From Paraburkholderia sp. PGU19 (GTDB lineage Bacteria; Pseudomonadota; Gammaproteobacteria; Burkholderiales; Burkholderiaceae): a stretch of 64,000 nucleotides of DNA. The notes below the pieces were generated by a model. It saw only the letters and a list, made by a program, of their open reading frames with translations. It was not told where the DNA came from and ran no database searches. The stretch's first letter is position 1; each line of letters opens with the position of its first letter. The position numbers and the translations under genes are program-made. Where the stretch lies: positions 1,922,001-1,986,000 of the forward strand of contig NZ_AP023180.1 in NCBI RefSeq assembly GCF_013426915.1, in the 5' to 3' direction. Shown here one piece after another: positions 7,121 through 16,727 of this stretch.

Positions 7121-9589
7121 TCAGCTACGCGTATTAACAGAGGCAGAGCACGCAGGCGACGCGCCGAACCCCACGGCGCCACTTTCATCCGGCTGATCGA
7201 GCGCCATCCTGAACCCGACGACGCCAGGGTCTTCCGTACGCGTCGTCGTGAAGCCGACAGCCGTCGCCAGCCCGATCATCGCCGAGTTCTCGCGTAACGC
7301 CTCGCCGATGATCCAGTGCGTGCCACGCGAGCGCGCATACGCGATGATCCGCTCCATCAACAGACGCCCCAGCCCCTTGCCCTTCTGATCCGATCGCACA
7401 GCCATCGCGAACTCGGCCGTTTCGTTGTCCGGGTCCGCTACGGCACGCACGACGCCAAGCGTGTGCGTCGAACCGTCGTCGTTCTGTGTCGTCGCGATCA
7501 GCGCCATCTCGCGGTCGTAGTCGATCTGCGTCATGCGCGCGAGCTGCGAATGATCGAAGCTGCCGACCGCGCCGAAAAAGCGCAGGCGCAGATCATCGGG
7601 CGTCATCGATTCGACGAAATCCCGATGCGCCGCTTCGTCTTCCGGGCGAATCGGCCGCACCGTGATGCGCTGGCCGCGCCAGTCGAGCGTCTCTTCATAA
7701 CGCCGCGGATACGGCATGATCGCGAAGCGCGTGCGATTCGCCGACAGCCACAGGCGCGGCGCAACGATCGCCGCGCCGTTTCTCATCACGCGCAGCGCGA
7801 GCTTCAGCGACACGATCTCGCGTATCTCCGACACCGCCTGCGAAATCGACGTCAGCGTAGTCAGAACGGGCTCGGGAGAAACTTCGCGCGAATACGCCGA
7901 GTTCGACAGGATGTCGCCCGACAGCACAGGGTTCAGCGGCGGCAGGCCGAACACGCACATCGGCCGCGCTTCGTCGTGCTCGGGTGGCGCGGTGAATCGG
8001 AACACCGGGCCGAAATTGGCGTCGTCGCGCAGTTCGACCGCGATATCGACGACGGCACCGTCACGCGCTTCTTCAGGCACCGTGCGCACCCCGAAGTGCG
8101 CAAGCAGTCGCGCCGCGTCATCCCCTTCAAGTAACGTCACGCCCAACGAGAGCGCCGCGCATGCCTGCGCCTGCGCGGCGTCGATCGCTTCGGGGACGCG
8201 CGCGGGTTGACCTTCAGGCGTCTGCATCAACAGCTCGCGCACGAGCCGATACTCGACGAGACGCTCGAACGCACGCGCAAGCCGCTGCGGCGTGGTGTGC
8301 ACGGGAATGCCGTGCTCGTGCAACGCATCGCGCGTCTCGCGCTTCACGCCGCCGAAAAAGCACGCCAGCAGCCCACGATACGCGTAGCGCTGATTCGCGA
8401 TCAACGCCTGCGCCACTTCCTCGACGGGCGCGCCGTGCGTCGACGCGTGTACGACGAACGCCGTCCCCGTCGAACGCTGATCGGCGAGCACTTTCAGCGC
8501 CGTGCCGAAATGCTCGGCGCGCGCGTCGCTGCCAAGCAGCAGCGGATTGCCGGGCACGGCGCGCGGCAACGCTTGCGCAAGCGCATCGACGGCGCCGGGA
8601 GGACACGGCGCTAGCGTGTCGCCGGCGGCCTTGAATGCGTCGGTGGCGAGCGTCGCGACGCCGCGGTCGCTGGTGATCAGCGTCGCCGTCGCGCCCGCCG
8701 CGACGCGGCCCACGCCCAGCGTTTCGATTTCATCGAGCAGATCGTCGAGTGCATCGACGCGCACCACGCCCGCGCGACGGAACGCGGCCGTGTAGAGCGC
8801 GTCGTTGGGATCGCTGCGGCCCGAGCGCAACGCCAGCACCGGCTTGTTGCGCGACGCCGCCCGCGCCGCCGACATGAACTTGCGCGCCGCCTTCACGGAA
8901 TCCACTTCGAGCAGGATCGCGCGGGTGCCGGGATCGCTCGCGAGATAGTCGAGCACATCGCCGGCATCGACGTCGGCTTCGTCGCCGAGCGCCATCGCGT
9001 GCGAAAAGCCCAGGCCGCGCGCATGCGCCCAGCCGAGCACCGCGTTGGTCAACGCATTCGACTGCGACACCCACGCGACGCCGCCCGAGCGCACCGTCAC
9101 GGACGGCGCGCCGAGATGCGCCTTGAGCGCAGGCGTGATCACGCCGAGGCTGCCCGGCCCAACGATGCGCAGCAGATGCGGCCGCGCGGCGGCGAGCGTG
9201 TGGCGCACGTCGGCGCGGTCGTCGTCGCCGCGCGCCTCGCCGACGATGATCGCCGCGCGCGTGCCGCGCCCGCCGAGCGTGTGGACGATGGCGGGCCACG
9301 TCGACGGCGGCGTGCAGATGATCGCCACGGTCGGCGCGTCGGGCAGATCGCCGGCATTGCCGACGCAGGCGTGGCCGTCGAGCATGTCGTACTTCGGATT
9401 GACGGCCCACACTGGGCCGTCGAATCCGCCTTCGATCAGCCGCTTCCAGACCATTGCACCCGTGCTGCCCTCGCGCTTCGAGGCGCCGATCACGGCAATG
9501 GATTTCGGGCGAAACAACGCGTCGAGATTGCGTACGGTCACGGGCGCTCCGCGAATGAGTGGGTGCGCGGTCGAGGCGCGCGATTTCAT
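7121..9589 (-). CDS. PatZ/Pat-like protein acetyltransferase (CoA-binding/acyl-CoA-synthetase-like plus GNAT)
   Basis: 822 residues. Domains in order: CoA-binding Rossmann domain (about 20-130, PKSIAVIGASKREGSTG), ligase-CoA domains (about 150-460, WVSQSNALTNAVLGWA), a shortened ATP-grasp-like region (about 470-640), and a C-terminal GNAT domain (about 655-800) with acetyl-CoA loop DQKGKGLGRLLM. Pat-type enzymes acetylate lysines of metabolic proteins such as acetyl-CoA synthetase, and their synthetase half is catalytically dead. Here the segment ALRSGRSDPNDALYTAAFRRAG lacks the SHTGSLAG block that carries the phosphorylated His in active ADP-forming synthetases, supporting a regulatory rather than ligase role. 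Acetyltransferase activity is inferred from family. No strong ribosome site precedes the ATG. Confidence 0.85.
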   Translation of the reverse strand: MKSRASTAHPLIRGAPVTVRNLDALFRPKSIAVIGASKREGSTGAMVWKRLIEGGFDGPVWAVNPKYDMLDGHACVGNAGDLPDAPTVAIICTPPSTWPAIVHTLGGRGTRAAIIVGEARGDDDRADVRHTLAAARPHLLRIVGPGSLGVITPALKAHLGAPSVTVRSGGVAWVSQSNALTNAVLGWAHARGLGFSHAMALGDEADVDAGDVLDYLASDPGTRAILLEVDSVKAARKFMSAARAASRNKPVLALRSGRSDPNDALYTAAFRRAGVVRVDALDDLLDEIETLGVGRVAAGATATLITSDRGVATLATDAFKAAGDTLAPCPPGAVDALAQALPRAVPGNPLLLGSDARAEHFGTALKVLADQRSTGTAFVVHASTHGAPVEEVAQALIANQRYAYRGLLACFFGGVKRETRDALHEHGIPVHTTPQRLARAFERLVEYRLVRELLMQTPEGQPARVPEAIDAAQAQACAALSLGVTLLEGDDAARLLAHFGVRTVPEEARDGAVVDIAVELRDDANFGPVFRFTAPPEHDEARPMCVFGLPPLNPVLSGDILSNSAYSREVSPEPVLTTLTSISQAVSEIREIVSLKLALRVMRNGAAIVAPRLWLSANRTRFAIMPYPRRYEETLDWRGQRITVRPIRPEDEAAHRDFVESMTPDDLRLRFFGAVGSFDHSQLARMTQIDYDREMALIATTQNDDGSTHTLGVVRAVADPDNETAEFAMAVRSDQKGKGLGRLLMERIIAYARSRGTHWIIGEALRENSAMIGLATAVGFTTTRTEDPGVVGFRMALDQPDESGAVGFGASPACSASVNTRS

Positions 9590-9879
9590 CAGGATAGGCG
9601 ATGCGCGGGACGCTGTGGGACGGGTTCGTCGAAGGCGGCGGGGTTCGTCTGACTTTAGCGCGCGCTACAGGCCAAACGGGGCGCTGGCGGATTCACCCGC
9701 CGCGCAGGCGCGCTATGCGTCCGCCCACTGCCGCCCTGCGCACCATGTAGAATCGCCTCCACGGCTCGCGGCGCGGCTTTCCGGCTGCGGCGCCGCTTCC
9801 GGCGCGCCGCTGTTGAGCGCCGGTCAAGAAAGCGCATGCGGGTGTAACAGAGAAGAACGATGAGACTGAAGGAAGAGTT

Positions 9880-10749
9880 ATGCGGCGTCTGCCCTCGCTG
9901 ATCGCGTTGCGCTTTTTTGAAGAGACAGCACGGCACATGAGTTTCAACCGCGCTGCCGTCGCGCTGTGTGTCACGCAGGGCGCCGTCAGCCGGCAGATCA
10001 AGATTCTCGAAGAATCGCTTGGCGCGAAGCTTTTCGAGCGCGATCACAAAGGCATCCGCCTGACGAAGGCGGGACAGCAGTTGCTGCCGTGCGTGTCCGA
10101 AGCGTTCGACACGCTCGAACGCGGCACGCGCCAGGTCACGACGGCGAAAGGCCGCCGGCGGCTCGTGCTGTCAGTGCCGCCCACTTTTGCCACGCAATGG
10201 TTTTCGCCGCGGCTCGGCTCGCTCGCCATCGAATTGCCGGACGTCGAGCTGTCCGTTCGCACGGAACCCTCCGACGACTGCCACTGCAACATCCGCTTCG
10301 GCCGCGACGCGCTGCCCGGTGCGCATTCCGAGCTGCTGATGATCGAGCGGCATACGCTGGTCGGCGCGCCGCGTCTGGGCGGCGAGCCACTGGACAAGCT
10401 GCTGGAAACGCTGCCCGCGCTGCACGTGCTGCACAACGACGCGCGTCTGAACCTGTGGCCGGACTGGCTAAACAAGGCCGGGCTGCCGGCGCACTACGCC
10501 GACAACGGCATCGAGTTCTCGACGCTCGAACAGGCGATCCACGCGGCGCGCAAAGGCGTGGGCCTCGCGATCGTCGATCGCAACATGATCATCGAGGAAC
10601 TGGGCGAAGGCAGCCTCGCGCCGATGTCGGACATCGAGGTGAGCGGGCCATATGGCTACTGGCTCGATATCGCCGAGCGGCATGCGACGCTCGAACATGT
10701 GCAGGCGTTTGCAAGCTGGATGCGGGAGCAGGTGCTGGCGATGTCATAA
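9880..10749 (+). CDS. LysR-family transcriptional regulator (GcvA-like)
   Basis: 289 residues. The N-terminal winged helix (residues 1-62, LPSLIALRFFEETARHMSFNRAAVALCVTQGAVSRQIKILEESLG) closely fits the GcvA/AmpR subgroup, and a LysR substrate domain follows. Ribosome site GGAAG lies about 7 bp before the ATG. It is divergent from the PatZ-like gene, with about 290 bp between them that could hold both promoters, and convergent with prfC across a shared terminator. The regulated genes are unknown; the divergent PatZ-like gene is the natural first candidate. GcvA itself controls glycine cleavage, but no gcv genes are present here, so that name should not be transferred. Confidence 0.9.
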   Translation: MRRLPSLIALRFFEETARHMSFNRAAVALCVTQGAVSRQIKILEESLGAKLFERDHKGIRLTKAGQQLLPCVSEAFDTLERGTRQVTTAKGRRRLVLSVPPTFATQWFSPRLGSLAIELPDVELSVRTEPSDDCHCNIRFGRDALPGAHSELLMIERHTLVGAPRLGGEPLDKLLETLPALHVLHNDARLNLWPDWLNKAGLPAHYADNGIEFSTLEQAIHAARKGVGLAIVDRNMIIEELGEGSLAPMSDIEVSGPYGYWLDIAERHATLEHVQAFASWMREQVLAMS

Positions 10750-10782
10750 AGAGGCTCGCGATTCGTGGACGGCCTCAAAGCA

Positions 10783-10812
10783 AAAGGCCGTGTTCGGTGG
10801 AACACGGCCTTT
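10783..10812. terminator. Bidirectional intrinsic terminator
   Basis: Perfect 12-bp stem AAAGGCCGTGTT (10783-10794) and AACACGGCCTTT (10801-10812) with a 6-nt loop, AT-rich on both flanks. It lies between the convergent LysR gene and prfC. Confidence 0.9.
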
Positions 10813-10841
10813 ATCTTTTCGCGGCACAGAAGTGCAGCCGG

Positions 10842-12443
10842 TTACATCGCCTTCCTGAACGGCGCGCCCGAATGCTCGCGCAGTTCGTTGAACACGATCT
10901 TCGGCCACGCCTTTTGCGCAACTTCGATCTCGGAGACGTGCGACGCGAGATACGTCGGCGCATCGGCGGCATCGTAGGCGATACGCTGCACGTATGAATC
11001 GCAGAAGCGGCGCAGTTCGGCGGCATCGTCGCAAGTCACCCAGCGCGACATCCGATACCGCGCCGACGCCATCCGCACATCGACCTTATATTCCGTCGAC
11101 AGACGGTGCGACACCACTTCGAACTGCAGTTGTCCGACGGCGCCCAGAATCGTCAACCCGCCGGCAACCGGCTTGAACACCTGGATCGCGCCCTCTTCGC
11201 CGAGCTGCTTCAGCGCTTCGCCGAGTTGCTTGGAGCGCATCGGATCGACCACTTCGACCGTCTGGAAAATTTCCGGCGCAAAAAACGGCAAGCCGACGAA
11301 TTGCAGCAGTTCGCCTTCCGTCAGCGTATCGCCGAGACTCAGCGTGCCGTGATTCGGAATACCGATAATGTCGCCCGCATACGCTTCGCTGACCGTCTCG
11401 CGGCGCTGCGACAGAAACGTCACGACGTTGTTCGCGCGGAACGTCTTGTTGTTGCGCGTGACCTTCAGCGCCATGCCGCGCTCGAAGCGCCCCGAGCACA
11501 CGCGAATGAACGCGACGCGGTCGCGGTGCGCGAGATCCATGTTCGCCTGCACCTTGAACACGACGCCTGTGAACTTCGGCTCGTCCGGCTGCACGGGACG
11601 CTGCACCGTCAGGCGCGCGGACGGCGGCGGCGCGAGATCGACGAGCGCGTCGAGAATTTCCTTCACACCGAAGTTGTTGATCGCCGAGCCGAACAGCACG
11701 GGCGACTGTTGGCCCGCGAGGAACTCGTCGCGATCGAACGAGGGCGTTGCGCCCGTAATCAGGTCGATCTCTTCTTTCGCCCGCACCCACGCGTGGCCGA
11801 AGCGGCGTTCGCCTTCCTCGTCGCCGGGTGCGCGCAGCGTTTCGACTTCGCCGCCGAGCGTGTCCTGCCCCGCGCGGAACACGCGCACCTGATCGTTCTG
11901 GATGTCGTAGACGCCCTGGAAGTCCTTGCCCATGCCGATCGGCCAGGTGAACGGCACGGCCGACACGCCCAGATGCTGTTCGATTTCGTCGAGCAGATCG
12001 AGTGGCTCGCGCACTTCGCGGTCGAGCTTGTTGATGAACGTGACGATCGGCGTCTTGCGGCTGCGGCAGACTTCGAGCAGCTTGAGCGTCTGCGCTTCGA
12101 CGCCGTTCGCGCCGTCGATCACCATCACGGCGGCATCGACGGCCGTCAGCACGCGGTACGTGTCTTCCGAGAAGTCCTCGTGGCCTGGCGTGTCGAGCAG
12201 GTTGATCACGCAGTCGCCGTACTCGAACTGCATCACCGAGCTCGCGACGGAAATGCCGCGCTGCTTTTCGATTTCCATCCAGTCGGACGTCGCGTAGCGG
12301 TTGCTCTTGCGGCCCTTCACGGTGCCCGCGATCTGGATCGCGCCCGAGAACAGCAGCAGCTTTTCCGTGAGCGTGGTTTTACCCGCGTCCGGGTGGGAAA
12401 TGACCGCGAACGTGCGGCGGCGTTTGAGTTCGGAGACTGACAT
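10842..12443 (-). CDS. prfC: Peptide chain release factor 3
   Basis: 533 residues, the usual RF3 length. It is a translational GTPase that recycles RF1/RF2 from the ribosome after termination. G motifs are clear: SHPDAGKTT (about 16-24), DTPGHEDF (about 84-91) and NKLDRE (about 138). The RGISVASSVMQFEYGD stretch and the late QLQFEVVSHRLSTEYKVD segment are RF3-specific rather than EF-G or LepA. The ATG at 12443 is chosen; the frame extends two codons to a TTG. The C-terminus is complete. The gene stands alone and ends at the shared terminator. No anomaly seen. Confidence 0.97.
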   Translation of the reverse strand: MSVSELKRRRTFAVISHPDAGKTTLTEKLLLFSGAIQIAGTVKGRKSNRYATSDWMEIEKQRGISVASSVMQFEYGDCVINLLDTPGHEDFSEDTYRVLTAVDAAVMVIDGANGVEAQTLKLLEVCRSRKTPIVTFINKLDREVREPLDLLDEIEQHLGVSAVPFTWPIGMGKDFQGVYDIQNDQVRVFRAGQDTLGGEVETLRAPGDEEGERRFGHAWVRAKEEIDLITGATPSFDRDEFLAGQQSPVLFGSAINNFGVKEILDALVDLAPPPSARLTVQRPVQPDEPKFTGVVFKVQANMDLAHRDRVAFIRVCSGRFERGMALKVTRNNKTFRANNVVTFLSQRRETVSEAYAGDIIGIPNHGTLSLGDTLTEGELLQFVGLPFFAPEIFQTVEVVDPMRSKQLGEALKQLGEEGAIQVFKPVAGGLTILGAVGQLQFEVVSHRLSTEYKVDVRMASARYRMSRWVTCDDAAELRRFCDSYVQRIAYDAADAPTYLASHVSEIEVAQKAWPKIVFNELREHSGAPFRKAM

Positions 12444-12645
12444 TGGCAATTAGGGTCATGGCGCACGCCCTTCTGGCAGGCGGCGATACGGCAACCGGGC
12501 GCGGCGACATGCCTGACAGGCCCGAGAGAACCGGCAAAGCCGCGATGATACACGTGCCGGGGCAACCTATAAGTATAGCTGGCGCGAGCCGAGGCTTCCC
12601 GGGCGGCCAGCAAAGTCCGCCGCGTCTGGCCGGATAAGACGACGA

Positions 12646-13707
12646 CTATTGATAGGACATCGTAAACGTGGCCTTCGCGTTGGCGGACCCCGGATTCATT
12701 GTGCCTGTGCGGATATAGCTCGCCTTCAGCGGCACAGAGTAAACGCCGCCCGTGGTCGGCGACGACGACACCGAAATCTGGTTCACAGTTCCGGCAGCGG
12801 AAGAATCCGCCCCGTACAGTATTGGCGTGCCTGCATATGAGACCTGATAGGCAATACCTTTCGCGGTCGAATCAGCAGTCAACGAGAGCGTGTTGCTTCG
12901 GTTCGACGGTGTCGTCAAGTCAGATAATGTCACTGCGACGCGCACACCGGGATCGCAGTTAAGCGAGAGACTGAACAGCGTACTTCCCGTCGTTGCGCCA
13001 ACCGAGGCGAGATCTTTTGTGTTTGCCTGCGGCATCGTCACCTGGACGGCCGACTGGGTTACCGAGCAGGCAATGCTGGAGAAGTTCCCACTGGCCGTCC
13101 CCGTGAACGCATTGCCCCAAGGAAACGTTCCGCTCTGGTTGTTGATGGTATTGCTGATCGAAAGCGCCGGTATGGTGGTGAGGGCGCCGGGCGCAACAGC
13201 GCCCGTCTTGACGAACTGCGCGGAAATCGTCACGTTGAAGTCGTAACCGGGCGTTGAGTTACCAGGTAGCTGATGGCATATCACCTGCCGATACGCATTC
13301 GGTACGGTCACCGGCAAGCTGTTGCATGTCGTCGAAGGTCCGTTCGATATCGTGAACCGCACACCGATGCCCGAAAGATTGGTCGGATAGACATCGTTGT
13401 AACCGGCGACGAGCGCCGTCGGCGCCGCATTGAAGTACAAATATATGTCGCGATCACAACAAGGGTCACCCGGACAGTGGAAGCTCAAGGTGTTCGAATA
13501 AGCAGGCGTCGTGCTTCCGATGGGCGCATCGCGGCCGAAGCTGGCAGCACCCACGGCGGGAGGATTGCTAGTCTGCCCCGTCACGTTGCATGAGATTGTC
13601 CCGGCATATGCCTGAGAGCCGGCTGCGAACAAGGCGACGAACGCAATCAGCATCAGGACGCTGTGCAGCCGCAGTGTCAACACTACAAGAATCGTGTTCG
13701 GTTTCAT
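12646..13707 (-). CDS. Fimbrial adhesin/tip subunit
   Basis: 353 residues. Signal peptide with hydrophobic core HSVLMLIAFVALFAAGSQAYAG. Two domains are suggested: an N-terminal Cys-rich part of about 170 residues (CNVTGQ, CPGDPCCDRD, CNSLPVTV, VICHQL), fitting a receptor-binding domain, then a pilin domain (IACSVTQSAVQV to the end) finishing ATFTMSYQ. The penultimate Tyr is the usual beta-strand feature recognised by PapD-like chaperones. It is last in the operon after the usher, where tip adhesins are usually encoded. Ribosome site AAGGGG precedes the ATG by about 9 bp. Receptor unknown. Export and assembly depend on the neighbouring chaperone, which is broken here. Confidence 0.82.
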   Translation of the reverse strand: MKPNTILVVLTLRLHSVLMLIAFVALFAAGSQAYAGTISCNVTGQTSNPPAVGAASFGRDAPIGSTTPAYSNTLSFHCPGDPCCDRDIYLYFNAAPTALVAGYNDVYPTNLSGIGVRFTISNGPSTTCNSLPVTVPNAYRQVICHQLPGNSTPGYDFNVTISAQFVKTGAVAPGALTTIPALSISNTINNQSGTFPWGNAFTGTASGNFSSIACSVTQSAVQVTMPQANTKDLASVGATTGSTLFSLSLNCDPGVRVAVTLSDLTTPSNRSNTLSLTADSTAKGIAYQVSYAGTPILYGADSSAAGTVNQISVSSSPTTGGVYSVPLKASYIRTGTMNPGSANAKATFTMSYQ

Positions 13708-13877
13708 TGTGTTATCCCCTTCATCAATGCGCCTTATCGCGGTTGTTCATTACGGCACTTGTCTGCACGTCACGCTAAAAGATTCTGCAGGGTCGACATC
13801 GTCGTCAGACAATCGCCGGATATCGTGACGCATTCTCGGCAGGAGGGTCCCGTGGACATCGTCCGGCTCCGTTTCTC

Positions 13878-16496
13878 TTAACCCGCGCTTGCGCCGGCCG
13901 CCGGCGCAACTGCCACCGGAGCGATGGAGGAACCGGTGATGCAATGCCCTTCCACCGACGTATAAGCATCCGCCTTATCACCCTTCACTGGCAATGCGTA
14001 CTGAATCCGGCAGATGTCGCCTTCGTTTTCACCGAGCTTCACGACAAGCGTTCCCTTATCCTCGATACCGCGCGCAAAGATCCGGCTGTCCTGAGCGACC
14101 ACGCCAACGTGATTGCCGTTCGCATCCAGCACATCCGCGCCGAACGGCAACGGTCCACCGCTCATTTGCGGCGCGCGGATCAACGCCGCGCGCCCCGTCA
14201 CCGTCTTGTACTTCAGCATGACAACCGAGCCCAGCCGCGGCGCGACACGCTCCGACGTCGACACAAACTCGACATCGCTCGACGAACCCTTCGGGTCGAT
14301 ATCCACCGTATTCATCCCGTACGCCGTGAGGAACGGCACCACCGCGTAGCCGTGCGAATCCACCTTCACGCCCGACGCGCTCGACACCGTTGCGCCTTCC
14401 GCACCTTTCGCCTCGACGATGCCGAACGTATCGCCAACCGTCTGCGAGAACGTCACGCCGCCCGGATGCGCGACGACCGAGCCGCTCACGCCCGCCGAGA
14501 CCTGCGCCGAATGCGCGCCGCCGCTGGCTGACGCCGTCACCTGCGCGGCGGGCGCACGCCACGTGCCGCTCGCGCCCGCGCTCGCGTTGACGCTGCCCGA
14601 CGATGCCTGCCCGACCGTGTCGTACACGTTATAAGAATACTGATTGCGCTCGCCCGCGGCACCGCCCAGGCTGGTCTGCATGCTCGATGCGCCCTTGCCC
14701 GCATTGAGGTTGGTCGACAGCATCGGCGAATGCTGCGTATGTCCGAGCGGAATCGACGTGCTCAGCATCACTTCGTTCGACAGCGTGCCGTCCGCGCTGC
14801 GCGTACGGCCTGCTGTAACACTATAGGTCCCATATTTGAAGCCGTTCGAGTAGCCCAACTGATAGAACATATCGCTTCCCGGCCGGTTCCAGTAGTGCTG
14901 CGACGATACGTTGGCGAACACCGCGCCGCGATCCTTCAGCGTCTGGTTGACCGTCAGTTGCAGACGGCCGCGTTCGCGGTCGGCTGCATTGACGTCGCTG
15001 CCATGCAGCGCAGCGTCGCGCAGGCGGGCGGCATCGGCGAGGCCGAGATAGCCGCTGTCCGAGTACCGGTACGCACCAAGCGCGATGTTGGTATTCGTTG
15101 CGTCGATGAACTTGCTGTAGCCGATGTGCAGACTTTGACCTTGCTGCGAACCAGCGCCGGGCAACTGCGTGCGCGCCGTCGTGAGGTCGCTCGCGAGCGC
15201 GCCGTACTTCGTATTGAGTGCCGCGCCGAGATTCGCCGCAACATAGCCGTTCGATGCGATAGCGCCGCCGTAGAGCGTAACGAGATTCGTCAGCCCGCGC
15301 TGCACCGTGAACTGCGTGAAGCCAGGTTTCGTCTGCAACGATTCGTCGCGCAGTTGACCGGCTGTGAAGGCGAAGCGCGTCGTGCCCGCGCGCAGCGACT
15401 GCGCGACGGCCGCGTAAGGCACGGTGAAGCGCTTCGTGCGGCCATCGGCTTCCGTCACCGTCACGTCGAGGTTGCCACCATAGCCGGTCGCGTAGAGATC
15501 GTTGATTTCGAACGGTCCCGGCGACACGTTCGTTTCATAGATAACCTGACCATTCTGGCGCACCGTCACGCGCGCATTCGAATCGGCCGTGCCGCGCACG
15601 ACGGGCGCGTAACCGCGCAGCGATTCGGGCAGCATGCGGTCGTCGGTGGCGATCTGCGCGCCGCGAAACGCAATGCTGTCGAACACGTCGCCCGTCGTTT
15701 GCGCGTCGCCGAGCGTGACCTGCGAGCGCAGTTTCGTGATGTCGTGCTGAACGTAAGTGGCGATATTGTCGAGCTGGATCGACTGGCCCGTGCCCGCCGT
15801 CACCGACGACTGATGCCGGAAGTGCCACGCGCCGATGTTCACGCCGGCGTTCAGGCCCAGATACTCCTGCGACGCATGCGCGCCGCCCGCAGCCGTCTGG
15901 TACGCGTTCGCGTTGTAGCTCAGGAAACCCGCATTCACCCCGTTGTCCCACAGTTCCGGCGCGACGTAGCCACGCGCCAGATTGTGCATGTACTTCTGCG
16001 GGATCGTGATGTTCAGCTTCTGCTCGTTGAAGTCGAATTCGACCGTTGCGTCCGGCACGCTCGCGCTCACATCGACGCATGCATCCGTAACCTGATCCCC
16101 TGCGCTCGTCAGCTTCGTGAAGTCGACGCCGAAGCCCTCGAGCATCTTGCGCGTGAGACAAGCGCGCGCGTTCTCGCCTTCATGCGTAGCGGTGAAGCGC
16201 ACGCTCTCGCGCGCGACGTGGTTGTCGTTGATCGAGATATCGACCGTGTAGACGCCGGGCGACACGACGTTGCCACGGCCAAGGCGCGCGACGTCGACCC
16301 GTTGCGAGTCGATCTGCAGGAAAGTCGTATCGAACTCGACAGCGCCACTCGCTTCGGCCGCACACGCGGCGCCCGAGCTCATGAAACCCGCCATCGCGAA
16401 CACGGACAGTACGACGGCCGTGACGGGATTCAGCATGAACGAGCCGGCTGTTGCGCTAGCCGGGCGTTGCGATTGGCGTTGGTGCGAGGTTTTCAT
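13878..16496 (-). CDS. Outer-membrane fimbrial usher (FimD/PapC family)
   Basis: 872 residues, normal usher length. Signal peptide at the start, ending near AACAAEASG. The N-terminal domain begins AVEFDTTFLQ. The pore region includes LPESLRGYAPVVRGTADSNARVTVRQNGQVIYETNVSPGPFEINDLYATGYGGNLDVTVTEADG, an unmistakable usher signature. The C-terminal domains include RGALIRAPQMSGGPLPFGADVLDANGNHVGVV and a PLPFGA motif. It is the assembly pore for pilus subunits in the outer membrane. The ribosome site before 16496 is weak. A 231-bp gap separates it from the chaperone gene upstream, longer than usual within such operons. The reading frame is intact. Confidence 0.95.
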   Translation of the reverse strand: MKTSHQRQSQRPASATAGSFMLNPVTAVVLSVFAMAGFMSSGAACAAEASGAVEFDTTFLQIDSQRVDVARLGRGNVVSPGVYTVDISINDNHVARESVRFTATHEGENARACLTRKMLEGFGVDFTKLTSAGDQVTDACVDVSASVPDATVEFDFNEQKLNITIPQKYMHNLARGYVAPELWDNGVNAGFLSYNANAYQTAAGGAHASQEYLGLNAGVNIGAWHFRHQSSVTAGTGQSIQLDNIATYVQHDITKLRSQVTLGDAQTTGDVFDSIAFRGAQIATDDRMLPESLRGYAPVVRGTADSNARVTVRQNGQVIYETNVSPGPFEINDLYATGYGGNLDVTVTEADGRTKRFTVPYAAVAQSLRAGTTRFAFTAGQLRDESLQTKPGFTQFTVQRGLTNLVTLYGGAIASNGYVAANLGAALNTKYGALASDLTTARTQLPGAGSQQGQSLHIGYSKFIDATNTNIALGAYRYSDSGYLGLADAARLRDAALHGSDVNAADRERGRLQLTVNQTLKDRGAVFANVSSQHYWNRPGSDMFYQLGYSNGFKYGTYSVTAGRTRSADGTLSNEVMLSTSIPLGHTQHSPMLSTNLNAGKGASSMQTSLGGAAGERNQYSYNVYDTVGQASSGSVNASAGASGTWRAPAAQVTASASGGAHSAQVSAGVSGSVVAHPGGVTFSQTVGDTFGIVEAKGAEGATVSSASGVKVDSHGYAVVPFLTAYGMNTVDIDPKGSSSDVEFVSTSERVAPRLGSVVMLKYKTVTGRAALIRAPQMSGGPLPFGADVLDANGNHVGVVAQDSRIFARGIEDKGTLVVKLGENEGDICRIQYALPVKGDKADAYTSVEGHCITGSSIAPVAVAPAAGASAG

Positions 16497-16727
16497 GATC
16501 CGATAACTCGATTGAGAAGAACTCAGGCCTGTCGATCAGGCATGAATCGATGTTATGGATTTACGAGATAGGAGTACCTCAGACGATTCCTAATTTTGAG
16601 ATGCTCAAGACCCGCACGCGCAAAGGCTCAGCGCGTGCCAGATGGCATCACGCGACAACGTTTTTGAGATTCGGGAGAGGGAAAGGCGGCCGGCGGACCC
16701 AGCGCCTCAAACTGAAGGCGAGACGTG

